Of a stretch of 63,052 nt of DNA, positions 15,893 to 23,546 are shown in pieces; within the stretch, counting starts at the first letter, position 1; each line of letters starts with the position of its first letter. Below the pieces are notes generated by a model. That model ran no database searches. It was given only the letters and a program-made list of their open reading frames with translations, and was not told the origin of the DNA. A program made the position numbers and the translations under genes. The stretch is from positions 1 to 63,052 of the forward strand of contig JAKPHK010000089.1 of the NCBI GenBank assembly GCA_029550345.1, written 5' to 3'. This stretch comes from Pseudomonadota bacterium (GTDB lineage: Bacteria > Pseudomonadota > Alphaproteobacteria > Sphingomonadales > Sphingomonadaceae).

Positions 15893-17038
15893 ATGCGCAT
15901 TGTTGACGTCTGTGCCTTTTACACCCCCCACGGCGGCGGGGTGAAAACCTATGTCGAGCAGAAGCTGCGGCTGGGGCCGGAACTGGGGCACGAAATCGTC
16001 ATCCTTGCCCCGGGCGACGGGTACGAGGTGATCGATCGCGGTCCGCAGGCGCGGATCGTGACGATCCCTTCACCGCGCTTTCCGCTCGATCGCAATTACT
16101 GGTATTTCGACGATGAGGACGCGCTGCACGATGCGCTCGATTCGCTGGCGCCCGATTTTGTCGAGGCCAGTTCTCCCTGGCGCAGCCCGTCAATGGTCGC
16201 GCGGTGGAAGGGTGCCGCGCCGAGATCGCTGTTCATGCACGCCGATCCGCTTTCGGCCTATGCCTACCGTGTGCTCGAACCGATCTTCAGCCGTGAGACG
16301 ATCGACCGCCGGTTCGAACCGTTCTGGCAGCACCTGCGGCGGCTGGGGACCGAATTTGACACCGTCGTCTGCCCCAGTGCCGAACTGCGCCACCGGCTGG
16401 AAGTGGGGGGCGTCGGACGAACCTCTCTTATCCCGATGGGGGTTGAAGAAGGGGTGTTCAGCCCCGCCCACCGCGATCCGGCGCTGCGCCGCCAGCTGCT
16501 GGAGCTGTGCGACCTGCCCGACGAGGCCGGGCTGCTGATCGGGGTCGGGCGGCTATCGGCGGAAAAGCGCTGGCCGATGGTAATCGAGGCAGTGACCGCG
16601 GCCAGCCATGACACTCCGCTTGGCCTGGTCCTGCTGGGCGGCGGCGGACAGGAACGCAAAATCCTGAAAAGCATCGGCGGAAACCCGCACATCAAGTTGC
16701 TCAAGCCAGAACGCAATCGCGCCCGTTTTGCCGCAATTGTCGCCAGCGCTGATGCCCTGGTTCACGGCTGCGAAGCTGAAACCTTCTGCCTTTCGGCGGC
16801 CGAGGCCCGGGCCAGCGGGGTGCCGGTGATCGTCCCTGATCGCGGCGGCGCAGCCGATCATGCCGCCGATGGCGCCGGCCTGACCTACACCGCGACTGAC
16901 CCCGAAGCCCTGGCCAAAGCGATCGGCGAAATGGCCGCGCTGGGCTGGCCCCGGACCGACAGCCCGGTCCATACCATGCGCGGCCATTTCACCGAGCTGT
17001 TCGCCCATTATCAGGAACTGGTCGCGGCCAGAGGCTGA
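15893..17038 (+). CDS. glycosyltransferase family 4
   Basis: A 381-residue retaining GT-B enzyme. The N-terminal acceptor domain begins MRIVDVCAFYTPHGGGVKTYVEQ with the glycine-rich loop. The C-terminal donor domain has LLIGVGRLSAEKRWPMVIEA and the EX7E-like region GCEAETFCLSAAEARASGVPVIV. It probably adds a hexose or related sugar to a lipid-linked acceptor at the cytoplasmic face. It is the last gene of the 14.4-17.0 kb plus-strand run and is convergent with the CDC48 gene, the two stop codons abutting at 17038/17039. Confidence 0.88.
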   Translation: MRIVDVCAFYTPHGGGVKTYVEQKLRLGPELGHEIVILAPGDGYEVIDRGPQARIVTIPSPRFPLDRNYWYFDDEDALHDALDSLAPDFVEASSPWRSPSMVARWKGAAPRSLFMHADPLSAYAYRVLEPIFSRETIDRRFEPFWQHLRRLGTEFDTVVCPSAELRHRLEVGGVGRTSLIPMGVEEGVFSPAHRDPALRRQLLELCDLPDEAGLLIGVGRLSAEKRWPMVIEAVTAASHDTPLGLVLLGGGGQERKILKSIGGNPHIKLLKPERNRARFAAIVASADALVHGCEAETFCLSAAEARASGVPVIVPDRGGAADHAADGAGLTYTATDPEALAKAIGEMAALGWPRTDSPVHTMRGHFTELFAHYQELVAARG

Positions 17039-19351
17039 TCAGGAAGCGTTCGGCCCGTGCTTCTTGTCACGGGTGGAGCTGACCATGCCGGGGGCGACGA
17101 AGCCGATCGGGGTTGCCGCAATCGCCGCTGCCCGCTTTTTCAGCTCGCCCTTCATCTTGGCATATTCGGCCTCCATCTCCGGCGTCACCGTGGCGCGCGA
17201 ATCTGCCAGTGCCTCCGTGAAGTCCTCCATCGTCACCGACTTGACCTTGGCCCCGCGCGAACGGATCGCGTTGAGACCGGCCCGGCGGGTCAGATCCTCA
17301 AGGTCGGCGCCGGTAAAGCGGTCGGCCCCTTCGGCGATGACGGCCAGATCGACGTCCTTGGCCAGTGGCATGGCCTTGGTGTGTATCTTGAGTATGTGTT
17401 CACGGCCCCTGGCATCGGGGGTGCCGACATAGACCAGTTCATCGAGCCGGCCCGGGCGCAGCAGCGCCGGATCGACCAGTGTCGGCCGGTTGGTCGCGCC
17501 GATCACTACCACCGATGACAGTTCCTCCATCCCGTCCATTTCCGCGAGGATCGTGTTGACCACCCGGGCCGTCACCTGCGGCTCGTTCGCGCCGGAACCG
17601 CGCGCCGGGACAAGACTGTCGATCTCGTCGATGAAGACCACGCAAGGGGCGACCTGGCGCGCACGGGCGAACAGGCGGCTGATCTGCTGCTCACTCTCGC
17701 CAAACCACTTCGAAAGCAGATCGGACGATTTGATCGAGATGAAGTTGGCCTCGCTCTCCTTGGCGACCGCTTTGGCCAGCAGGGTCTTGCCGGTGCCGGG
17801 CGGACCATAGAGCAGAAAGCCCTTGGCGGGGCGAATCCCCAGGCGGCGGAAAGCGTCAGGGTTCTTGAGCGGCAGCTCGATCCCTTCTTTCAGCTTGTCC
17901 TGTGCCTCGTCCGCGCCGCCGATGTCGGCCCAGCGGATCTGCGGGACCTGTACCATAACCTCGCGCATCGCCGAAGGCTGGACCCGCTTCAGCGCGGAGC
18001 GGAAATCCTCGCGCGTGACAGTCAGATTTTCCAGCACGTCTGGCGGGATTGTCTGCGCTTCGAGATCGAGCTGCGGCATAATCCGGCGCACGGCGTCCAT
18101 TGCCGCCTCGCGCGCCAGTGCGCCAAGGTCCGCGCCGACAAAGCCGTGGGTGGTACGGGCCAGCTCGTCGAGATTGACGTCTTCGGCCAGCGGCATCCCG
18201 CGGGTGTGGATCCCCAGAATCTCGCGCCGCCCGCTTTCATCCGGCACCCCGACGACGATTTCACGATCGAACCGGCCGGGGCGGCGCAGCGCCTCGTCCA
18301 GTGCGTCGGGGCGGTTGGTGGCCGCGATCACCACGATGTGTGAGCTGGAATTCAGCCCGTCCATCAGCGTCAAAAGCTGCGCGACCAGCCGCTTTTCCGC
18401 TTCACCAGGCGCATTGTCACGCTTCGGCGCGATCGAATCGATCTCGTCGATGAAGACGATCGAGGGTGCCGCCTTGGCCGCTTCCTCAAACACCTCACGC
18501 AGCCGCCGCTCGCTTTCGCCATAGGCGCTGCCCATGATTTCCGGGCCGTTGATGGTGAAGAAGCTGGCCTCACTCTCATTCGCGACGGCACGGGCCAGGC
18601 GGGTCTTGCCGGTGCCAGGCGGGCCATGCAGCAGCACGCCCTTGGGCGGATCGACGCCAAGCCGGGTGAACAGTTCGGGATAGCGCAGCGGCAGCTCAAC
18701 CATCTCGCGCAGCTGGCGGATCGTATCACCCATCCCGCCGACGTCATCATAGTTGACCTCGCCCCGCCCGGCGCGGGCCTCTTCAAAGGCCTCGCGCAGT
18801 TCGACCTCGGTATTCTCGTCGATGTGGACCACGCCTTTGGGCACGGTCGAAACCACGGTCAGGCGGATCTGGGTCAGCGCAAAGGCCGGGGCATTGAACA
18901 TCCGCGCCACTTCAGGCGGCATATCCTGCACCTTCTGCTGCCCGGTGGTGGCGACGATGTCGCCCGCCACCAACGCCCGGCCGAAGAAATTGCGCTTGAG
19001 CGCCTGGCCCGGCCCCTGCAGCCGCATTTCGCGCTGGGCCGGGGCAAAGATCACCCGCGTGGCAGGCTTGCTTTCAGCCTTGCGGACCTGAACGTGATCG
19101 CCCGATCCAGCCTCGGCATTGCCGCGCTGCAGGCCGTCAAGCCGGATCACCTCCAGCCCTTCGTCCTCAGGGTAAGGCGTCTGAACCCGGGCTGCGGTTA
19201 CGCGCTTACCCTCGATCTCGATCACATCGCCTTCGGTCACCCCCAGCGCGGAAAAGGCGGAGCGGGGCAGCCGGGCGAAGCCGCTGCCGCTTTCCTCCTG
19301 CCGTGCCGCGGCGACCTGAAACTTGACGGTGGTATTGAGGGTATCGGCCAT
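17039..19351 (-). CDS. CDC48/p97-family AAA ATPase
   Basis: A 770-residue double-ring AAA+ unfoldase of the CDC48/VAT type, common in archaea and eukaryotes and present in some alphaproteobacteria. The N-domain (about residues 1-190) is a double-psi-barrel-like module. D1 has Walker A GPPGTGKT at 243-250 with FIDEID as Walker B. D2 has GPPGTGKT at 516-523, again with FIDEID, and arginine-finger regions follow in both. It lacks an obvious proteasome-docking HbYX C-terminus. The start is the ATG at 19351: GGA sits seven bases upstream of it, while the ATG at 19357 would be too close to that sequence. It is probably a protein-remodelling chaperone; clients unknown. Confidence 0.93.
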   Translation of the reverse strand: MADTLNTTVKFQVAAARQEESGSGFARLPRSAFSALGVTEGDVIEIEGKRVTAARVQTPYPEDEGLEVIRLDGLQRGNAEAGSGDHVQVRKAESKPATRVIFAPAQREMRLQGPGQALKRNFFGRALVAGDIVATTGQQKVQDMPPEVARMFNAPAFALTQIRLTVVSTVPKGVVHIDENTEVELREAFEEARAGRGEVNYDDVGGMGDTIRQLREMVELPLRYPELFTRLGVDPPKGVLLHGPPGTGKTRLARAVANESEASFFTINGPEIMGSAYGESERRLREVFEEAAKAAPSIVFIDEIDSIAPKRDNAPGEAEKRLVAQLLTLMDGLNSSSHIVVIAATNRPDALDEALRRPGRFDREIVVGVPDESGRREILGIHTRGMPLAEDVNLDELARTTHGFVGADLGALAREAAMDAVRRIMPQLDLEAQTIPPDVLENLTVTREDFRSALKRVQPSAMREVMVQVPQIRWADIGGADEAQDKLKEGIELPLKNPDAFRRLGIRPAKGFLLYGPPGTGKTLLAKAVAKESEANFISIKSSDLLSKWFGESEQQISRLFARARQVAPCVVFIDEIDSLVPARGSGANEPQVTARVVNTILAEMDGMEELSSVVVIGATNRPTLVDPALLRPGRLDELVYVGTPDARGREHILKIHTKAMPLAKDVDLAVIAEGADRFTGADLEDLTRRAGLNAIRSRGAKVKSVTMEDFTEALADSRATVTPEMEAEYAKMKGELKKRAAAIAATPIGFVAPGMVSSTRDKKHGPNAS

Positions 19352-19429
19352 CTGCATTCCAAACTGCTTGCGTGAAAGGCAAAGCTAGGAACTGGCCAGG
19401 GCAATTGCAAATCGGCCCGCCGAGCGGAC

Positions 19430-19461
19430 AAAAAAATGGCCGGGTCGTTGAAGACCCGGCC
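19430..19461 (-). terminator. Rho-independent terminator of the methyltransferase gene
   Basis: On the minus strand GGCCGGGTC, loop TTCAAC, GACCCGGCC (19461 to 19438) is followed by ATTTTTTT. The perfect 9-bp stem plus T-run sits about 120 bases beyond the stop of the exported methyltransferase at 19583 and before the CDC48 start at 19351, so it insulates CDC48 from upstream transcription. The rest of the 19352-19582 intergenic region shows nothing else recognisable. Confidence 0.82.
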
Positions 19462-19582
19462 TTTGGAAGTTTTGGGAGAGGATGCCTGAAAGGCAGGCTC
19501 TAAGTGGGCCAGACCTGGCTTTTGTGCAAGTGCGAAATGGCCATTCTTTGTTGCATAATTTGCAATCAGCGTTTCCATTTTA

Positions 19583-20335
19583 TCAAGGACGTTGAAATTT
19601 CAACATAAATCTGTCCGACTTTCCGCGAACGGAAGGATCGAAAACCAGTTTTGTATGATCATCTTCGCTGCGGCGCAGCACATTGCGCTCACCAACCAGG
19701 ACAAAACCGGCTGCCGTCATGTCGGCCTTTACCCGTTCGGGATCGATTCGGTGGAGCTTGTCGGCAACCTGGCGCGGATCGCCCGGCGGCCCCCAGTGAT
19801 CAACGATCACCACATGGCCCCCTGGTTTGACCGCCCGGAACCAGTCCGCCAGCACCGCCGGCACCTCGACACGCGGATACTGGAACTTTTCCGATTGCCA
19901 GTAGAGGTCGTGGTAGTTGAGGTGGGTGAACAGGACGTCGATCGAGCCCGGCGCAAATTGCATCGCCGCGACCGGCGCGACCAGGGTGCGGACATTGGGG
20001 TGCCGCGCCAACAGCGGATCGACCACCTTGGGATCGTGAAAGCTGGGCGGATTGGTCAGATAGACCGTCCCGCGCGGGCCGACCAGATCGGCCAGAAGTT
20101 CGCTGTAGTAGCCTTCACCCGCGAAGAAATCGACCACTACCTGATCCGGTCTAACCCCGGCAAAGGCAAGAACTTCGGCCGGCATCCGCTCCGCATCCAG
20201 CTTGCGGTGCGCCTCGCTTCGCCCCCGGTCGGCCAAGGCGGCAGCAATAGGCGTCGGCCGTTCGGCCAATGCAGGCGTGATTGCAGCCGCGCCCAGCAAG
20301 GCGAGCGGCACAAGGTGACGGATCGTATGGCGCAT
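19583..20335 (-). CDS. SAM-dependent methyltransferase with a signal peptide
   Basis: A 250-residue protein combining a clear N-terminal signal peptide (MRHTIRHLVPLALLGAAAI..., cleavage near PALA) with a class I methyltransferase fold: VVVDFFAGEGYYSELL is the SAM-binding motif I, followed by FTHLNYHDLYW and VIVDHWGPPG. It belongs to a predicted methyltransferase family (COG4798-like). Export is odd because SAM is a cytoplasmic metabolite, so the protein may be a membrane-tethered enzyme, may bind another ligand, or may have lost catalysis. It is monocistronic with its own terminator. Confidence 0.8.
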   Translation of the reverse strand: MRHTIRHLVPLALLGAAAITPALAERPTPIAAALADRGRSEAHRKLDAERMPAEVLAFAGVRPDQVVVDFFAGEGYYSELLADLVGPRGTVYLTNPPSFHDPKVVDPLLARHPNVRTLVAPVAAMQFAPGSIDVLFTHLNYHDLYWQSEKFQYPRVEVPAVLADWFRAVKPGGHVVIVDHWGPPGDPRQVADKLHRIDPERVKADMTAAGFVLVGERNVLRRSEDDHTKLVFDPSVRGKSDRFMLKFQRP

Positions 20336-20427
20336 CAGGATTCTCCCCCAGGACGGTCAGGGCACCCAGCCTGCCACGATCAAGGGAGAAGTCGCGCCCG
20401 GATCGACCAATTACCGGTGCGGCCCGG

Positions 20428-21213
20428 TCAATGCGCCATAAGCAGCGCCGGGCCAACCTTGTCCTCAAGGAAATAGCGCGAAACACCGCCGAACACGAAC
20501 TCGCGCAGGCGGCTGTGGCCGAATGCGCCCATCACCAACACAGACGCACCCAACCGGGCCACTTCTGCGGCCAGCGTTTCCTCGATCGACGGCCCCTTCG
20601 CCAGTTCGTGCAACTCGGCCTTGATCCCGTGCCGCGCGAGGTAGCGCAGCGCGTCGGCCGGCGGGAAGCCTTGCGGCGCCTCGGTAATTACTGTCAGGAC
20701 ATGAACATCGGGGCATTCGTCCAGCAAGGGCACGCAGCCGCGCAGCGCAATCGCCGCCTGATCGCTGCCATCCCAGGCAATGCAGGCCTTGCCCAGCGGC
20801 AAGGGCAGCGCCTGGTGCGGCTGGAGCACCAGAACCGGGCAGCGTGCCTCAACCGCGAAGTCTCCGGCATAGCCGCAATCGCGCGAAACAATCGCCAGAT
20901 CGGCAAGACGCGCGGCAGAGATCATCGCTTCAAGCGGCTGGGTTTCGAACTGGACGACATCGAACGGCACGTCATCCGCCGCCAGCCGCCCGGCAAAGGC
21001 ATCGGCCAGGGCATCGTCGGCCGCGATTGCGGCATCCAGCGCCTCACGCGCAACGAACGTCCCGCCATAGGGATCGACCGAAACGAACTGGTTGATCGGC
21101 GTATCAATCGCCAGGGTGATGTGGCTCTTGTGAAGACGGGCCAGATCCATCGCGGTATCGAGCCGCGCGGTCATGCCCTTGTCACGGCCAGCCTGAACGA
21201 GAATCGAGCGCAT
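20428..21213 (-). CDS. tandem universal stress protein
   Basis: A 261-residue cytoplasmic protein with two UspA domains. The second carries the ATP-binding signature GAFGHSRLREFVFGG (G-2x-G-9x-G type) and SRYFLEDKVGPALLMAH at the end; the first is degenerate at that site. Tandem Usp proteins act in stress survival, often under energy or oxygen limitation. The ATG at 21213 begins MRSILVQAG and is preceded by AAGGGAGAAAGACT, a strong Shine-Dalgarno. Upstream in-frame extensions run antisense to the HAD gene and are rejected. Confidence 0.88.
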   Translation of the reverse strand: MRSILVQAGRDKGMTARLDTAMDLARLHKSHITLAIDTPINQFVSVDPYGGTFVAREALDAAIAADDALADAFAGRLAADDVPFDVVQFETQPLEAMISAARLADLAIVSRDCGYAGDFAVEARCPVLVLQPHQALPLPLGKACIAWDGSDQAAIALRGCVPLLDECPDVHVLTVITEAPQGFPPADALRYLARHGIKAELHELAKGPSIEETLAAEVARLGASVLVMGAFGHSRLREFVFGGVSRYFLEDKVGPALLMAH

Positions 21214-21349
21214 AGTCTTTCTCCCTTGATTGGGCAGAGCCTGCATCGCAATTTCTGCCCGCACCATGACCTGAATCAACCCGCACCCTTGCGCTGCAAT
21301 GGCGGATCGGCCAGTCCCGGGTGCGATATAGCACAATCGGGAAAGGCAG

Positions 21350-22006
21350 ATGATGGGCGCATTCAAGGCAGTGATCTTCGATTTTGGCGGGGTGATCACC
21401 GCATCGCCGTTCGAAGCATTCAACCGGCTTGAGGAAGAACGCGGCCTGCCGCGCGATTTCATCCGCCAGGTCAATTCCGCCCGGCCTGACAGCAACGCCT
21501 GGGCACTGTTCGAACGCGCCGAGATTGACGCGGCCCGCTTTGACGCGCTTTTCGCTGCCGAGGCCGCGGCGCTGGGGCACGCGCTTGACGGGGCATCGGT
21601 GCTCGCTGTGCTCTCAGGCTCGATCCGTCCGGCAATGGTCGCCGCGCTCGATAGCCTGAAAGCCGCCGGCTACCGCCTGGCCTGCATCACCAACAATGTG
21701 CCGACCGGCCACGGCGCCGGCATGGCCCGCAGCGGCGATGCCCGGGATGCCTATGAACAGGTCTTCGCCCGGTTCGAACAGGTGATCGAAAGCAGCAAGG
21801 CGGGCGTGCGCAAACCCGATCCGCGAATCTATCAAATGATGTGCGATCGGCTAGGGCTTGCGCCGGACCAGTGCATCTACCTCGATGACCTGGGGATCAA
21901 CTGCAAGCCGGCGGCGGCGCTTGGTATGCAGGCGATCAAGGTTACCAGCGGCGAGCAGGCGCTGGCCGATCTGTCAGCTCTGCTGGGCATTGCGCTTTCC
22001 TCATGA
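21350..22006 (+). CDS. HAD-IA family hydrolase
   Basis: A 218-residue haloacid-dehalogenase-fold hydrolase. Motif I is VIFDFGGVI with the nucleophile Asp11, but the second aspartate of the usual DxD is glycine. Motif II is ITNN, and motifs III/IV are KAGVRKPDPRIY and IYLDDLGINC. The lineup resembles the N-terminal phosphatase-like domain of epoxide hydrolase and ACAD10-type proteins, where the family is often linked to acyl-CoA metabolism. Substrate unknown. It stands alone, divergent from the stress protein and about 100 bases ahead of the CoA-transferase genes. Confidence 0.85.
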   Translation: MMGAFKAVIFDFGGVITASPFEAFNRLEEERGLPRDFIRQVNSARPDSNAWALFERAEIDAARFDALFAAEAAALGHALDGASVLAVLSGSIRPAMVAALDSLKAAGYRLACITNNVPTGHGAGMARSGDARDAYEQVFARFEQVIESSKAGVRKPDPRIYQMMCDRLGLAPDQCIYLDDLGINCKPAAALGMQAIKVTSGEQALADLSALLGIALSS

Positions 22007-22010
22007 GATG

Positions 22011-22051
22011 TTGCATTTGACGCAATTTTGTGGGCGATAGTTGCAATTGCA
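22011..22051. promoter_or_regulatory. TTGC/GCAA-rich operator candidate before the CoA-transferase genes
   Basis: Two inverted elements lie in the 100-base gap before the CoA-transferase operon: TTGCATTTGACGCAA (22011-22025) and the palindrome TGCAATTGCA (22042-22051). Their centres are about 29 bases apart, near three helical turns. A regulator of acyl-CoA or ketone-body use could bind here; this is inferred from symmetry and position only. Confidence 0.3.
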
Positions 22052-22106
22052 CAAGCGTCCGGCTTGACCTAGCCGCTACGGAAACTTGACTGGTTGGGGA
22101 GGAATA

Positions 22107-22817
22107 ATGGCCCAGAAAATCTATCCCGATGCCGCCAGCGCGCTTGAAGGCCTGCTGAAAGACGGCCTGCTGATCGCCAGCGGCGGTTTCGGCCTTTGCG
22201 GGATTCCCGAACGGCTGCTCGATGCGGTGCGCGATTCGGGCGTGAAGGACCTGACCTTCGTTTCCAACAACGCCGGGATCGACGGCGAAGGCATCGGCAA
22301 GCTGCTGCGGACGCGGCAGGTGAAGAAGATGATGGCTTCCTACGTCGGTGAGAACAAGGAATTCGAACGCCAGTACCTTTCGGGCGAACTCGAAGTCGAA
22401 TTCTGTCCTCAGGGCACCCTGGCCGAGCGGATGCGGGCCGGCGGCGCGGGCATTCCCGGCTTCTACACCAAGACCGGCGTCGGCACGCTGGTGGCCGAAG
22501 GCAAGGAATCGAAGGTGTTCAATGGTGAGGAATATATCCTCGAACAGGGCATCTTCGCCGATCTGGCGCTGGTAAAGGGCTGGAAGGCCGACACCACCGG
22601 CAACGTCGTGTTCCGCAAGACGGCGCGCAATTTCAACGTGCCCGCCGCCCAATGCGGCAAGATCTGCATCGTCGAGGTGGAAGAGATCGTCGAACCGGGC
22701 CAGCTGGATCCGGACTGCATCCACCTGCCGGGCGTTTACGTCCAGCGGCTGATCAACGGCAGCCCCTATGACAAGAAGATCGAATTCCGCACCACTCGCA
22801 CCACGGATGTCGGCTGA
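22107..22817 (+). CDS. scoA: 3-oxoacid CoA-transferase subunit A
   Basis: A 236-residue alpha subunit of succinyl-CoA:3-ketoacid CoA-transferase type enzymes, which move CoA from succinyl-CoA to acetoacetate or another 3-oxoacid. Family motifs are the early glycine-rich [13 protein letters not shown] and the segment [16 protein letters not shown]. The start at 22107 follows a strong GGGGAGGAA; an in-frame ATG at 22086 is less likely. Its TGA shares one base with the ATG of subunit B, as expected for a heteromeric enzyme made in a 1:1 ratio. The GCAA/TTGC repeats upstream may control it. Confidence 0.92.
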   Translation: MAQKIYPDAASALEGLLKDGLLIASGGFGLCGIPERLLDAVRDSGVKDLTFVSNNAGIDGEGIGKLLRTRQVKKMMASYVGENKEFERQYLSGELEVEFCPQGTLAERMRAGGAGIPGFYTKTGVGTLVAEGKESKVFNGEEYILEQGIFADLALVKGWKADTTGNVVFRKTARNFNVPAAQCGKICIVEVEEIVEPGQLDPDCIHLPGVYVQRLINGSPYDKKIEFRTTRTTDVG

Positions 22818-23476
22818 TGACCAAGCATGATGGACTGACCAAGGGCTGGACCCGCGACCAGATGGCCGCTCGCGCCGCGCAGGAACTGCAGGACGGTTTC
22901 TACGTCAACCTGGGGATCGGGATCCCGACCCTGGTGGCGAACCACGTTCCCGCCGGGATGACGGTGACGCTGCAATCGGAAAACGGGATGCTGGGCATCG
23001 GCCCCTTCCCGACCGAGGACGAGATCGACGCCGACCTGATCAATGCCGGCAAGCAGACGATCAGCGAACTGCCGCACTCCGCCTATTTCGACAGCGCCGC
23101 CAGCTTCGCCATGATCCGCGGCGGCAAGATCGACCTGACCGTGCTGGGCGGGATGGAAGTGTCCGAAGGCGGCGACATCGCCAACTGGATGGTTCCCGGC
23201 AAGATGATCAAGGGCATGGGCGGCGCGATGGATCTGGTCGCGGGCGTCAAGAAGATCATCGTGGTGATGGAACACTGCGCCAAGGACGGCAGCCCGAAGT
23301 TCATTCCGGCCTGCACCCTGCCGCTGACGGGGCGCAATGTGGTCGATATGGTGATCACCGATCTGGCAGTGTTCCAGCGGCCGGATCACGCCAGCCCGTT
23401 CAAGCTGATCGAACTGGCCCCGGGCGTGACCGCAGAAGAACTCGCGGAAAAGACCACGGCGCATTACGTTTCTTAA
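22817..23476 (+). CDS. scoB: 3-oxoacid CoA-transferase subunit B
   Basis: A 219-residue beta subunit. The catalytic glutamate that forms the glutamyl-CoA thioester lies in the ENGMLGIGPFP motif, and YVNLGIGIPTLV at the N-terminus and LTGRNVVDMVITD near the C-terminus are family features. Together with subunit A it lets the cell use ketone bodies or degrade 3-oxoacids. Its stop codon is embedded in the second copy of the 18-bp operator candidate, and the flavoprotein gene follows 70 bases downstream. Confidence 0.92.
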   Translation: MTKHDGLTKGWTRDQMAARAAQELQDGFYVNLGIGIPTLVANHVPAGMTVTLQSENGMLGIGPFPTEDEIDADLINAGKQTISELPHSAYFDSAASFAMIRGGKIDLTVLGGMEVSEGGDIANWMVPGKMIKGMGGAMDLVAGVKKIIVVMEHCAKDGSPKFIPACTLPLTGRNVVDMVITDLAVFQRPDHASPFKLIELAPGVTAEELAEKTTAHYVS

Positions 23477-23489
23477 TCGATCGGTTAAA
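23472..23489. promoter_or_regulatory. operator candidate, 18-bp near-palindrome (copy 2)
   Basis: CTTAATCGATCGGTTAAA is the reverse complement of the 4902-4919 element at 17 of 18 positions. It overlaps the scoB stop codon and lies 57 bases upstream of the flavoprotein ATG at 23547. This arrangement allows independent regulation of the flavoprotein gene by the same protein that would control the acyl-CoA synthetase. Confidence 0.5.
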
Positions 23490-23525
23490 TAAACTTGCGG
23501 TGAACCGCAGCGCAGGCAATGATCC

Positions 23526-23540
23526 CTCCCGGAACGGGAG
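23526..23540 (+). promoter_or_regulatory. hairpin covering the Shine-Dalgarno of the flavoprotein gene
   Basis: CTCCCG (23526-23531), loop GAA, CGGGAG (23535-23540) form a perfect 6-bp stem whose 3' arm contains GGGAG, the likely ribosome-binding site six bases before the ATG at 23547. Folding would hide the site. It may tune initiation or be chance complementarity to a G-rich SD. Confidence 0.3.
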
Positions 23541-23546
23541 AGAATC

